Under the pieces are notes generated by a model that was not told the DNA's origin, did not search any database, and saw nothing but the letters and a program-made list of their open reading frames with translations. A program made the translations under genes and the position numbers. A DNA stretch of 38,529 nucleotides from Geobacteraceae bacterium. GTDB taxonomy: Bacteria > Desulfobacterota > Desulfuromonadia > Geobacterales > Geobacteraceae. The first letter of the stretch is position 1. The number at the start of each line of letters is the position of its first letter. Of this stretch, positions 9,003 to 18,349 are shown in pieces. The stretch lies in assembly GCA_024281055.1 (NCBI GenBank), contig JAMXLF010000044.1, forward strand, positions 1 to 38,529. The letters run 5' to 3'.

Positions 9003-10544
9003 CTAGAAATGCACCTCAAAGGTGGCATAGATATCCTGCGCCTTCTTCATCGGCGCGGTCATCTGCGCTTGCAGTCCCCCGAAGGGGCCGGTTGGGTCGA
9101 GCTGGCTGATCTTGACGGGACCGCCTACCCAGCTGTTACTGCCGGTATAAACGAAGTCGTAGTACTGATAACCAACCTTGAAGAACGTCTTGCTGATGTA
9201 TTTAGAAATCGGCTTGAGCGGCAACTCCTGGATGATGTACCCCTCGTAGACGCTCCCGCGTGTGCCGACCTTGCTGGTCCACATGTCGTCTGCCGCCGGG
9301 GCGAACGTTATCCAGTCGCGGGAGCCGTAGTTGTACTCGACGCCGATCTTGGTTCCGGTTTTCGTGAAGTCGTAACGTGCACCGACAAAGGCGGCCCAGC
9401 CGACCTTGCCTTTCTTGCCGAGGTCGGGGCGGGTCGGATCCAAGGTGTAGAGGAGGCCCCACGGGCTTCGGCCGAAGGCGACGTTGTTGTTGGGATGTGT
9501 GGAGCTCAGGCCGCCGTCGACAAACCAGTTGAGTTCGCCGGGGCCGACGTTTTTCACCTTGCCGAGGAAATCGAGCCCGTACCAGTCGATGTCGCCGAGA
9601 TTGGTGCTCGGGGCGAGGCCGGCGAAGGGGCCAGTCAGCATGATCGGGGCGTCGAAGATGTTCATCCCCCGGTTATACTGCAACTCCACGCGCAGGGCGT
9701 CGGTGTCGTAGGGGACCACATTCACGCCGACCATATCGGTGTTGCGCAGGCCGTTCCCCTGGGTGGAGGTGATGTCGTTCTGGAAGCCGCGGCCGTAACA
9801 GAGCTTCATGTATGCACCCGGCAGGGCGTCGATATCCGGAGCCCAGCCGAGGGTCATCCCGTCAAAGGCATAGTCGACCAGGAGTGACGGCACGCCGGCA
9901 TTCCCCGGCTTTTCGTTGTCCTGACGCAGATGGGAGGGGACTCCGCCGGTAGACGGACGCCGGCCGATGGATAACCAGATGGGCTGGCCGCCTATATTGT
10001 TCCAGGTGGCGTAGACCCGGTCTACTGCGAGTTTGTTGTCGCTCGGGACATGACCGATGGTGCCGTCGAAAACGCCGGCGCGGTCAAAGGAGAAGGCAAC
10101 GGGGGTGCCGTTCGGAAGAGTGCCCTGTAGTGCCCGGTCGTCCTCGGCGCCGGCAATCTTGTACATGAGGAGCCGGGCCGTGACCGTCACGTCCTCGGTG
10201 GCTTTGGCCTTCAGGTTCAGTCCGAAGCGGTTGGAGTAAAGGGAGTCGTTCTTGACGTCGAAAGCTGGAATGAGGGCCGGGGGCGCGGCAAACGAGGCCT
10301 GCAGGTACGTGGGCACCCCGCCGCGCAGGGAGTCAAAACGAAAGCGATAATCGCCGCCGATTTCGAGCCAGCGGCCGAGCGACTTGTCTTCGGTTCTCTT
10401 TACCTGTTGTTTCAACTCATCGATTTCCTTGGACAGATCGTCCACCTTCTTCTGCAAGTCCTGGTCTGCCGCCAGTGCAGAGAGCGGCAGAAGGAGTGCC
10501 CCGGCGAGAATGCCGCCGGCAATGGCTTTTACCGATTTCTTCAT
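9003..10544 (-). CDS. Outer-membrane beta-barrel porin (DUF3373-like)
   Basis: The 513-residue protein has a signal peptide (residues 1-25, ending ALA). A short coiled coil follows (about 27-52, with DLQKKVDDLSKEID), then a long alternating region rich in Y, W, F and G, ending in TFEVHF with the terminal phenylalanine typical of barrels inserted by BamA. It resembles the large porins that Geobacter places beside multihaem cytochromes. The start at 10544 is chosen because GGAGG lies 5 bases upstream and the signal peptide begins there; the 36-codon upstream extension lacks a signal. It is first in the group with the small exported protein and the octaheme cytochrome. A role as a conduit partner or as a solute porin cannot be separated by sequence. 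Confidence 0.82.
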   Translation of the reverse strand: MKKSVKAIAGGILAGALLLPLSALAADQDLQKKVDDLSKEIDELKQQVKRTEDKSLGRWLEIGGDYRFRFDSLRGGVPTYLQASFAAPPALIPAFDVKNDSLYSNRFGLNLKAKATEDVTVTARLLMYKIAGAEDDRALQGTLPNGTPVAFSFDRAGVFDGTIGHVPSDNKLAVDRVYATWNNIGGQPIWLSIGRRPSTGGVPSHLRQDNEKPGNAGVPSLLVDYAFDGMTLGWAPDIDALPGAYMKLCYGRGFQNDITSTQGNGLRNTDMVGVNVVPYDTDALRVELQYNRGMNIFDAPIMLTGPFAGLAPSTNLGDIDWYGLDFLGKVKNVGPGELNWFVDGGLSSTHPNNNVAFGRSPWGLLYTLDPTRPDLGKKGKVGWAAFVGARYDFTKTGTKIGVEYNYGSRDWITFAPAADDMWTSKVGTRGSVYEGYIIQELPLKPISKYISKTFFKVGYQYYDFVYTGSNSWVGGPVKISQLDPTGPFGGLQAQMTAPMKKAQDIYATFEVHF

Positions 10545-10664
10545 ACTACCTCCGTCGTGAATGGCATCTGTAAGTTTTTCTTGTGTCTTGCATGGAGCTA
10601 AACTGGAATCCCGCTCTTTTTGTATCGTAACTTGTCGTCCACCTCCTTTCATTTGTAAAATGTT

Positions 10665-10692
10665 ATATATAATAAATAAATATATTATATAT
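10665..10692. promoter_or_regulatory. AT-only palindrome upstream of the porin gene
   Basis: Two perfect 10-base arms (10665-10674 and 10683-10692) are separated by 8 bases, all A/T, about 120 bp upstream of the porin start. This could hold promoter elements and a dimeric regulator site. A similar A/T-only tract precedes the cytochrome gene (8441-8475). Confidence 0.45.
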
Positions 10693-10836
10693 TTGTGTTA
10701 TGCAATAGTCAGACCGTTATGGCCTGAATCGCCCTGAATTTGATAACTAGTTGATTGCGTGCGGCTTGTTCAGGCGTGTTCTGGTGAGGGTAGATCAGTC
10801 GGGCAGCGTTAGTTGGCCATTTGACGTCGCGTAATA

Positions 10837-10888
10837 ACGCAATACCGGCCGGGGCGAAACCTGTTGACTTTCGCCTCCCTTATTGCGT
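10837..10888 (+). promoter_or_regulatory. Nested hairpin in the miaB leader
   Basis: Outer arms 10837-10844 and 10881-10888 pair over 8 bp. Inside, 10853-10859 and 10869-10875 pair over 7 bp with a 9-base loop. The fold would end 15 bases before the ATG of miaB and cover the upstream TTG at 10883. It may be a regulatory leader or a processing site. No known riboswitch class was recognised. Confidence 0.5.
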
Positions 10889-10903
10889 AAAATTCTTTCT
10901 GCC

Positions 10904-12241
10904 ATGTTGCACACTCCTCCCTCTGCGCGAGAAAAATACCTCTATCTCGAAACCTTCGGCTGCCAGATGAACGTCAGCGATTCGGAAAAAATCGTCGACC
11001 TGCTGAAGGAGATCGGTTACCGTCTCACCCAGGATTCGTCACAGGCCGACCTCATCATTCTCAATACCTGCAGCATCAGATCGAAGGCGGAGCACAAGGT
11101 CTACAGTCAGCTTGGCAGGTACAGGGAGCTGAAAAGCCTCAACGGTGACCTGATTCTTGGTGTCGGCGGTTGTGTGGCCCAGCAGGAGGGGGAACGGTTG
11201 TTGAAAAAGGTCCCCTACCTCGACATCGTGTTCGGCACCCATAATCTCCATCTCCTTCCGGAAATGGTGCGGGCTGCTGAAACGGGAGAGCGCTCGGCCG
11301 AGGTGGCATTTATCGACGGCGAGATAAGGCTCGATCTTTTCCCCGCCGTCGATGCGGGGGCGGAGGTGTCTCGATTCGTGACCGTTATGCAGGGGTGCGA
11401 CAATTTCTGTGCATACTGCATCGTGCCCCATGTTCGCGGCCGCGAGATCAGCAGGCGTTCCGCCGACATACTTTCCGAAATCAGGGGAATGGCGAAACGG
11501 GGAACAAGGGAAGTCACCCTGTTGGGACAGAACGTGAACTCATACGGGTTGAAGAGTTCCGGGGAACTCGATTTCGCTGCTCTGTTGCGCGAAGTTGCCA
11601 GGATTGACGGTATTGAGCGGATCCGCTTTACTACCTCCCATCCCCGGGATATCTCGCCCGGTCTCATTGCCTGTTTTGCCGATCTGCCCAAATTGTGCAG
11701 CCATATCCATCTTCCGGCCCAGTCGGGGAGCGACCGGATTCTCTCCCTCATGAACAGGGGGTATACCCGAGGGGATTACCTTGCCAAGGTCGCTTCATTG
11801 AAGGAGGCCCGGCCAGGCATCCAGATTACCGGCGACATGATCGTCGGCTTTCCCGGGGAGAACGAGGACGATTTCGCGCAGACCCTGCAACTTATGGAAG
11901 AGGTGGACTACGCCGATCTTTTTTCCTTCATCTACTCTGCGCGCCCGGGCACCCGGGCTGCGGAGTTTGACGACGAACTCGGCCGCCGGGAAAAGCAGGA
12001 GCGTCTCGCCATGCTGCAAAGCCAGCAACGGGAAAGGACCCAGAAGAGAGGTCGCAGTTTCGTTGGTACTTGCCAGCAGGTGCTGGTTGAGGGCAACAGC
12101 AAGCGGGGCGGCCAGCTCACCGGCAGGACATCCGGGAACCGCGTAGTGAATTTCCCCGGCGACTGCACCCTGGTTGGCCGTGTCGTGGGTGTCAGGATTG
12201 CCCGGGCCTATCCGAATTCACTGCTGGGGGAATTAATCTGA
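10904..12241 (+). CDS. miaB: tRNA-2-methylthio-N6-dimethylallyladenosine synthase
   Basis: Radical-SAM methylthiotransferase that adds the 2-methylthio group to i6A37 of tRNAs reading UNN codons. With the ATG at 10904 it has 445 residues. The N-terminal domain carries the three cysteines of the auxiliary [4Fe-4S] cluster (C20 in TFGCQMN, C56 in NTCSIR, C90 in GGCVAQ). The radical-SAM CxxxCxxC is C165/C169/C172 in GCDNFCAYC, and a TRAM-like domain ends the protein. A TTG at 10883 is an alternative start but falls inside a leader hairpin; neither has a good Shine-Dalgarno. It is transcribed separately from the upstream divergent porin. Confidence 0.95.
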   Translation: MLHTPPSAREKYLYLETFGCQMNVSDSEKIVDLLKEIGYRLTQDSSQADLIILNTCSIRSKAEHKVYSQLGRYRELKSLNGDLILGVGGCVAQQEGERLLKKVPYLDIVFGTHNLHLLPEMVRAAETGERSAEVAFIDGEIRLDLFPAVDAGAEVSRFVTVMQGCDNFCAYCIVPHVRGREISRRSADILSEIRGMAKRGTREVTLLGQNVNSYGLKSSGELDFAALLREVARIDGIERIRFTTSHPRDISPGLIACFADLPKLCSHIHLPAQSGSDRILSLMNRGYTRGDYLAKVASLKEARPGIQITGDMIVGFPGENEDDFAQTLQLMEEVDYADLFSFIYSARPGTRAAEFDDELGRREKQERLAMLQSQQRERTQKRGRSFVGTCQQVLVEGNSKRGGQLTGRTSGNRVVNFPGDCTLVGRVVGVRIARAYPNSLLGELI

Positions 12242-12251
12242 ATCGGTGATT

Positions 12252-12302
12252 GGGACCGCCCGGTAAATGGCGTTTGCCGGTCCCAGGTCCCCAGTCCCCG
12301 GT
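12252..12302. repeat. Hairpin and CCCCAGTCCCCGGT motif after miaB
   Basis: GGGACCG at 12252-12258 pairs with CGGTCCC at 12278-12284. It is followed by the 14-base motif CCCCAGTCCCCGGT (12289-12302), which recurs exactly at 14075-14088 in the gap before guaB. There is no T-run. This is an intergenic repeat of unknown role. Confidence 0.5.
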
Positions 12303-12327
12303 CCCTGACTATTTGAGAGAGGTAACC

Positions 12328-12828
12328 ATGTATCATGAAATGACGGTCTTCGGTCTTGCCCTGGATACCCTGTCCCAGCGGCCGGTTGTCATCCTCAAGG
12401 ATGCCGAGGAAAAAACCACCGTGCCGATCTGGATCAGCAACATGGAAGTTGTTGCCCTCGCTGCGGAAATGATCAGCCGGGACATAGCCTCCCAGAGCGG
12501 TCGGGGTGATCTGTTGACCGAGCTGATGAAAGAGATGGGGATGACGGTCGCGATGATCGCCGTTGACGACCTGAACGACGGAATCTTCACGACCACGATC
12601 CGTTTTGTCCATGGTGAGGAAGAGGTTAAAGTGCCGGTGCGGCCAGGCGAGGCGCTCATCACCGCCCTCAAATACAAGCTGCCGGTGATGGTTGCCGCCG
12701 ATGTGGTGACGCGGGCATCTTGCCTTGAGCTTAAAGATGAGACTGTCGTTCGGGAGAACGACGCGCGCCGGTTTGCCGATTTCCTGGAGAATCTCGATCC
12801 TGAGGAGATGGGAAAGTACCCCATGTAA
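12328..12828 (+). CDS. Bifunctional nuclease family protein (DUF151)
   Basis: The 166-residue protein matches the bifunctional nuclease (BFN, DUF151) fold. It has an N-terminal strand with MTVFGLALD, the conserved VVILKDAEEKTTVPIWI stretch, then EMISRDIA and RPGEALITAL segments, and an ELKDE-type acidic C-terminus. Family members have been reported to cut DNA and RNA, but the bacterial role is poorly known. ATG 12328 is preceded by GAGAGGTAACC; the upstream in-frame extension is not protein-like. It lies 86 bp after miaB and may share its transcript; a strong terminator follows. Confidence 0.85.
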   Translation: MYHEMTVFGLALDTLSQRPVVILKDAEEKTTVPIWISNMEVVALAAEMISRDIASQSGRGDLLTELMKEMGMTVAMIAVDDLNDGIFTTTIRFVHGEEEVKVPVRPGEALITALKYKLPVMVAADVVTRASCLELKDETVVRENDARRFADFLENLDPEEMGKYPM

Positions 12829-12842
12829 CCGGAGATGCCGAC

Positions 12843-12879
12843 CAAAGGGCGCAAGGGAAACCTCGTGCCCTTTGTTTTT
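12843..12879 (+). terminator. Terminator after the bifunctional nuclease gene
   Basis: The outer 8-bp stem (12843-12850 with 12867-12874) is extended by a partly paired inner stem around GAAA, and is followed by TTTTT. Confidence 0.85.
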
Positions 12880-12929
12880 GGGACAGGAGTTGTGGTAAGT
12901 CTGTCTTTGTACATGAAAGGAAGGAAGCT

Positions 12930-14000
12930 ATGCGTAAGGAATCTTATGAATTTCTGAGGGAACTGGTAGCTGCGCCCAGCCCTTCGGGTTATGAACAGCC
13001 GGCCCAGCGTGTATTTCGCTCTTACATCGCTTCCTTTGCCCAGGTGAGTCAGGATGTGCTCGGTAATGTCTCCGGTTTTATCGAAGGGACCGCCAGGGAG
13101 CGGATGAGGGTGATGCTCGTGGGACATTCGGACGAGATCGGCTTCCAGGTGCGCTATATCGACGACAACGGCTTCATCTTCTTTGCCGCCATCGGTGGGG
13201 TGGACCCCCATCTGACGCCGGGACAGCGTGTACATGTCCATGGCGTAAAAGGAGTCGTCCCGGGGGTGATCGGCAAGCGGCCGATCCACCTCATGGAGGC
13301 CAAGGAGCGGGAAACGGTAGTAAAGCTGGAAAACCAGTACATCGATATCGGTGCTGCGAACAAGAAGGAGGCGGCGGCACTCGTCAGGGTTGGCGATGCT
13401 GTCACATTCGCCGTAGGCCTAGAAAGGCTTGCCGGCGATCGGGTTACCTCGCGCGGCTTTGATGACAAGGCTGGGAGTTTTGTGGTCGCCGAGGTGCTTC
13501 GGCGTGTTGCCGCTGGTGCGAAAAAATTGCCGGTCGATCTCTACGGTGTCTCGTCGGTCCAGGAAGAGGTTGGGCTCAGGGGCGGAACCACGAGCAGCTA
13601 TTCGATCAATCCCGATGTGGGAATCTGCGTGGAGGTGGATTTCTGTACCGACCAGCCGGACGTGGAGCGCAAGCACAACGGCGATGTGGCGCTGGGCCGT
13701 GGTCCGATTCTTCCCCGGGGTGCCAATATCAACCCGGCACTGTTCGACTTGCTGGCCGATACCGCGGCCCGGGAAAAGATTCCGGTGCAGTTCACCGGTA
13801 TACCGCGGGCAAGTGGTACTGATGCCAACGTCATGCAGATTTCCCGTGGCGGGGTGGCCACGGCGCTGGTCAAGATCCCGCTCCGTTACATGCACACACC
13901 GGTCGAAGTCCTCTCCCTCGCCGACCTGGACAACGCCGTCAAGCTCATTACGGCAGCCCTCTACCGAATCCGGGATAAGAAGGTGTTCATTCCGGAGTAA
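12930..14000 (+). CDS. M42 family aminopeptidase
   Basis: Cytoplasmic dinuclear-metal aminopeptidase or endoglucanase-like hydrolase of peptidase family M42 (TET-type). The 356-residue protein shows the metal ligand motifs in order: GHSDEIG (H66, D68), FDDKAG (D178/D179), QEEVG (E212 and E213, general base and ligand), VEVDF (D237) and MHTPVE near the C-terminus. The ATG at 12930 follows AAGGAAGG. It stands alone between a terminator and the guaB promoter region. The substrate peptide preference is unknown. Confidence 0.93.
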   Translation: MRKESYEFLRELVAAPSPSGYEQPAQRVFRSYIASFAQVSQDVLGNVSGFIEGTARERMRVMLVGHSDEIGFQVRYIDDNGFIFFAAIGGVDPHLTPGQRVHVHGVKGVVPGVIGKRPIHLMEAKERETVVKLENQYIDIGAANKKEAAALVRVGDAVTFAVGLERLAGDRVTSRGFDDKAGSFVVAEVLRRVAAGAKKLPVDLYGVSSVQEEVGLRGGTTSSYSINPDVGICVEVDFCTDQPDVERKHNGDVALGRGPILPRGANINPALFDLLADTAAREKIPVQFTGIPRASGTDANVMQISRGGVATALVKIPLRYMHTPVEVLSLADLDNAVKLITAALYRIRDKKVFIPE

Positions 14001-14074
14001 ACGAACACGTGCCGGCAGCATAAAATCAGGGACTTGCACTGAATAGCCAGGAGTTTGGAAAAGCTTTTGCTAGC

Positions 14075-14088
14075 CCCCAGTCCCCGGT
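14075..14088. repeat. Second copy of the CCCCAGTCCCCGGT motif
   Basis: Exact copy of the 14-base motif at 12289-12302. It lies in the 267-bp gap between the aminopeptidase and guaB genes. The rest of this gap holds an AT-rich stretch (14098-14170) that may contain the guaB promoter, but no clear promoter was fixed. Confidence 0.5.
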
Positions 14089-14198
14089 TCTCGACTTTAG
14101 TCCTTTTAACTTGACTTGGTTGGCTGCCTGTACTAACCTTAACGGTTAATATTCTGCGGAAACATTGAGTTTCGGCGGTTGCTTTTACCCCGTTGTAA

Positions 14199-15737
<1,539 letters not shown>

Positions 15738-15740
15738 TAG

Positions 15741-15760
15741 GGGCGACCGGCTGGTCGCCC
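15741..15760. repeat. REP-type palindrome, copy 1 (guaB-guaA gap)
   Basis: Eight-base arms GGGCGACC and GGTCGCCC enclose GGCT. The 20-base unit is the exact reverse complement of the unit at 15785-15804. The pair can form two hairpins or one long one. Confidence 0.8.
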
Positions 15761-15784
15761 TGTTGTGTCAAAATACGGACGAAC

Positions 15785-15804
15785 GGGCGACCAGCCGGTC
15801 GCCC
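15785..15804. repeat. REP-type palindrome, copy 2 (guaB-guaA gap)
   Basis: Exact reverse complement of 15741-15760, with loop AGCC. Head-to-head placement of two units 24 bases apart is the arrangement of bacterial interspersed REP pairs. Confidence 0.8.
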
Positions 15805-15828
15805 CTCCATTTTTTGTTGAGGAAAAAG

Positions 15829-17379
15829 ATGACCACCGATATTCATAGTGAAAAGATCCTCGTTCTCGACTTCGGTTCCCAGGTTACGCAGCTCATCGCC
15901 CGGCGGGTGCGCGAGGAGAGCGTTTACTGCGAGATTCATCCCTATAACATGCCCTTCGAGAAGATCAAGGAATTCTCGCCGAAAGGGATCATCCTCTCCG
16001 GAGGTCCCTCCAGCGTTTACGACAAGGATGCCCCCTATTCCGACGCCCGCGTCTTCGAGCTTGGGGTGCCTGTCTTCGGTATCTGCTACGGCATGCAGCT
16101 CATGACCCAGCAGCTCGGCGGCCGGGTGGAGCGGTCAACCAAACGGGAGTTCGGCCGGGCTGTGATGGAGATCAGCGACGTGACGGATCTCTTTGCCGGC
16201 CTTGACGGCAAAGCCGAGGTGTGGATGTCCCACGGCGACCGGATCGAGGAGATGCCTGTCGGCTTCCAGGCCATCGCCACTACTCCCCATTGCCCGGCGG
16301 CCGCCATGAAAGACGGCAAGCGCCGCTTCTACGGGGTCCAGTTCCATCCGGAAGTGGTCCATACACCCCAGGGTGACGAGATGCTCGGCAACTTCCTCTT
16401 CGCCATCTGCGGCGTCAAGCCGCTCTGGACCATGGCCAACTTCATCGAGACCGAAGTAGCGGCGATCCGGGCCAAGGTGGGAAACGGCCGGGTCATCTGC
16501 GCGCTCTCCGGCGGGGTCGACTCCTCGGTGGTGGCGGTCCTCATCCACAAGGCGATCGGCGACCAGCTCCAGTGCATTTTCGTCAACAACGGCCTGCTGC
16601 GCAAGGGGGAGCCCGAGCGTGTGGTGAACCTCTTTCGCACCCACTTCCACATCAACCTCGACTACATCGACGCCTCGGAGCGCTTCCTGACGAAGCTCAC
16701 CGGGGTGACCGACCCTGAACAGAAACGGAAGATCATCGGCAACGAGTTCATCTACCTTTTCGAAGAAGAGGCGGGGAAACTCGGCCGGGTGGATTATCTC
16801 GCCCAAGGGACCCTCTATCCCGACGTGATCGAGTCGGTCTCCACCAAGGGGCCGTCGGCAGTGATCAAGAGCCATCACAACGTTGGTGGGCTGCCGGAGA
16901 AGATGAACCTGAAACTCCTCGAGCCGGTCAGGGAGCTCTTCAAGGACGAGGTTCGCCTCCTCGGCAAGGAACTGGGGATGCCGGACGAGGTTATCCACCG
17001 TCAGCCGTTCCCCGGCCCGGGTCTCGCCATCCGCTGCATCGGCGAGGTGAGCGCCGAGAAGCTGGAGATCCTCCGCGAGGCGGACGCCATCGTTCTCGAC
17101 GAGATCCGCAAGGCGGGGCTGTACCGCGAGATATGGCAGTCATTCGCGGTGATTCTCCCGGTACGTACCGTCGGAGTCATGGGGGATGCCCGTACGTACG
17201 ACTACACGGTGGCTTTGCGCGCGGTCAACTCCGTCGACGGCATGACCGCCGACTGGGTGAAGCTTCCCTACGAGGTGCTCGGCACCATTTCGTCGCGCAT
17301 CATCAACGAGGTGCGGGGGGTAAACAGGGTGGTCTATGATATCAGCCAAAAACCACCGGCAACCATCGAGTGGGAATAA
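15829..17379 (+). CDS. guaA: GMP synthase (glutamine-hydrolysing)
   Basis: Converts XMP to GMP using ATP and the amide nitrogen of glutamine. The 516-residue protein has an N-terminal class I amidotransferase domain (nucleophile in FGICYGMQ, His and Glu in QFHPEV), an ATP-pyrophosphatase domain with the P-loop SGGVDSS, and the C-terminal dimerisation domain ending KPPATIEWE. The ATG at 15829 follows TTGAGGA; the upstream frame runs through the palindromic repeat and is rejected as coding. It is downstream of guaB in the same direction. Confidence 0.97.
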   Translation: MTTDIHSEKILVLDFGSQVTQLIARRVREESVYCEIHPYNMPFEKIKEFSPKGIILSGGPSSVYDKDAPYSDARVFELGVPVFGICYGMQLMTQQLGGRVERSTKREFGRAVMEISDVTDLFAGLDGKAEVWMSHGDRIEEMPVGFQAIATTPHCPAAAMKDGKRRFYGVQFHPEVVHTPQGDEMLGNFLFAICGVKPLWTMANFIETEVAAIRAKVGNGRVICALSGGVDSSVVAVLIHKAIGDQLQCIFVNNGLLRKGEPERVVNLFRTHFHINLDYIDASERFLTKLTGVTDPEQKRKIIGNEFIYLFEEEAGKLGRVDYLAQGTLYPDVIESVSTKGPSAVIKSHHNVGGLPEKMNLKLLEPVRELFKDEVRLLGKELGMPDEVIHRQPFPGPGLAIRCIGEVSAEKLEILREADAIVLDEIRKAGLYREIWQSFAVILPVRTVGVMGDARTYDYTVALRAVNSVDGMTADWVKLPYEVLGTISSRIINEVRGVNRVVYDISQKPPATIEWE

Positions 17380-17419
17380 GACGGACGCGAATTTCCGGAA
17401 CCTGGCGGTGTTGGGCTGC

Positions 17420-17467
17420 CGGTCCTCGTTGTGCGGCGTAGCGCTGCTACGCCTCCGCCGGGACCGT
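17420..17467. repeat. Large imperfect palindrome between guaA and gph
   Basis: GGCGTAGC (17435-17442) and GCTACGCC (17446-17453) form a perfect 8-bp stem with a 3-base loop. Further out, CGGTCC (17420-17425) pairs with GGACCG (17460-17465). The left arm CGGTCCTCGTTG recurs at 6371-6382 after holA. There is no T-run. It is probably a palindromic intergenic repeat, and it lies in a 188-bp gap with no gene. Confidence 0.55.
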
Positions 17468-17567
17468 TGCCCGCCTTGCCAGAACCCGAAACTCCGCGCC
17501 CGTCAGAACAAATATAAACTCTGGCTTCCCAACGACCGTTCCCCCCATAGGGCTAGGTTCCTCATTC

Positions 17568-18239
17568 ATGCCGATTTCTCTCATCATCTTCGATCTGGAC
17601 GGGACGCTGACCGATTCCCTCGACGACCTGACGGACGCCACCAACCGGATGCTCGAACATTTTGCGCGACCTGTCCTGACGACCGGTGCGGTGCGCAAGC
17701 TGGTGGGGCAGGGGGCGCGGCGGCTCGTGGAGCGGGCGCTTCCCGATGCTTCCGATGCGGATGTCGAGGCTGGGTTGGCGCTGTTCCTCGACTATAACGA
17801 GCGCCATATCGCCGACAAGACCAGGCTCTACCCGGGGGTGACCGAAACGCTGGATGTCCTGCGGGGGCAGGGGAAGCGCCTGGCGGTCGTCTCCAACAAG
17901 AACGTGGCTCTCTGTCGCAGGCTCCTTGCCGTGCTAGGGGTCGAGGAATACTTCGGCGCGGTGCTTGGGGCGGATTCGCTCCCCTTTCGCAAGCCGTCCC
18001 CCGAACCGCTGCTCTACCTGGTCCGGGAGTTCGGTGTTCTGACCGACGAGACAGCCATGGTAGGCGACAGCATCAACGACATCGCTGCCGGTAAGAATGC
18101 GGGCATGGTTACCATCGGCTGCTGGTACGGTTATGGGGAACCGGCGGAACTTGCCGACGCCGATTACCGGATCGATGACTTCGCGGATCTTCTCCGTTTG
18201 CCCCTGTTCAAACCGGCGCTTAACGTGGAAGAAGTATAG
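17568..18239 (+). CDS. gph: HAD-family phosphoglycolate phosphatase-like hydrolase
   Basis: The 223-residue HAD hydrolase has motif I FDLDGTLTDS (nucleophile D9, acid D11), a helical cap after it, motif II in VVSNK, a lysine in FRKPSPEP and motif IV GDSINDIAAGK. This fits phosphoglycolate phosphatase, which removes 2-phosphoglycolate, but related HAD enzymes (pyrophosphatase PpaX, sugar phosphatases) look alike, so the exact substrate is less sure than the family. The ATG is at 17568. It has its own terminator directly downstream. Confidence 0.85.
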   Translation: MPISLIIFDLDGTLTDSLDDLTDATNRMLEHFARPVLTTGAVRKLVGQGARRLVERALPDASDADVEAGLALFLDYNERHIADKTRLYPGVTETLDVLRGQGKRLAVVSNKNVALCRRLLAVLGVEEYFGAVLGADSLPFRKPSPEPLLYLVREFGVLTDETAMVGDSINDIAAGKNAGMVTIGCWYGYGEPAELADADYRIDDFADLLRLPLFKPALNVEEV

Positions 18240-18289
18240 TTGCAAATATAACAGGCAACGCCCGATCATATGAATCCTTGTGTGTCATG

Positions 18290-18312
18290 AGCCCGCTTCT
18301 GCGGGCTTTTTG
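18290..18312 (+). terminator. Terminator after gph
   Basis: GCCCGC and GCGGGC pair over 6 bp around TTCT and are followed by TTTTT. It lies 51 bp past the gph stop codon and requires the next gene to start after it. Confidence 0.88.
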
Positions 18313-18349
18313 TTGCCTGCGTTGCGGGATGGTAGTAAGCTTACCCATT

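Noticed and set aside
10745-10890. Cyclic-di-GMP (GEMM) riboswitch before miaB
   Set aside because: Geobacter has many GEMM riboswitches, but the conserved core sequence and tetraloop-receptor arrangement were not found here, only nested stems.
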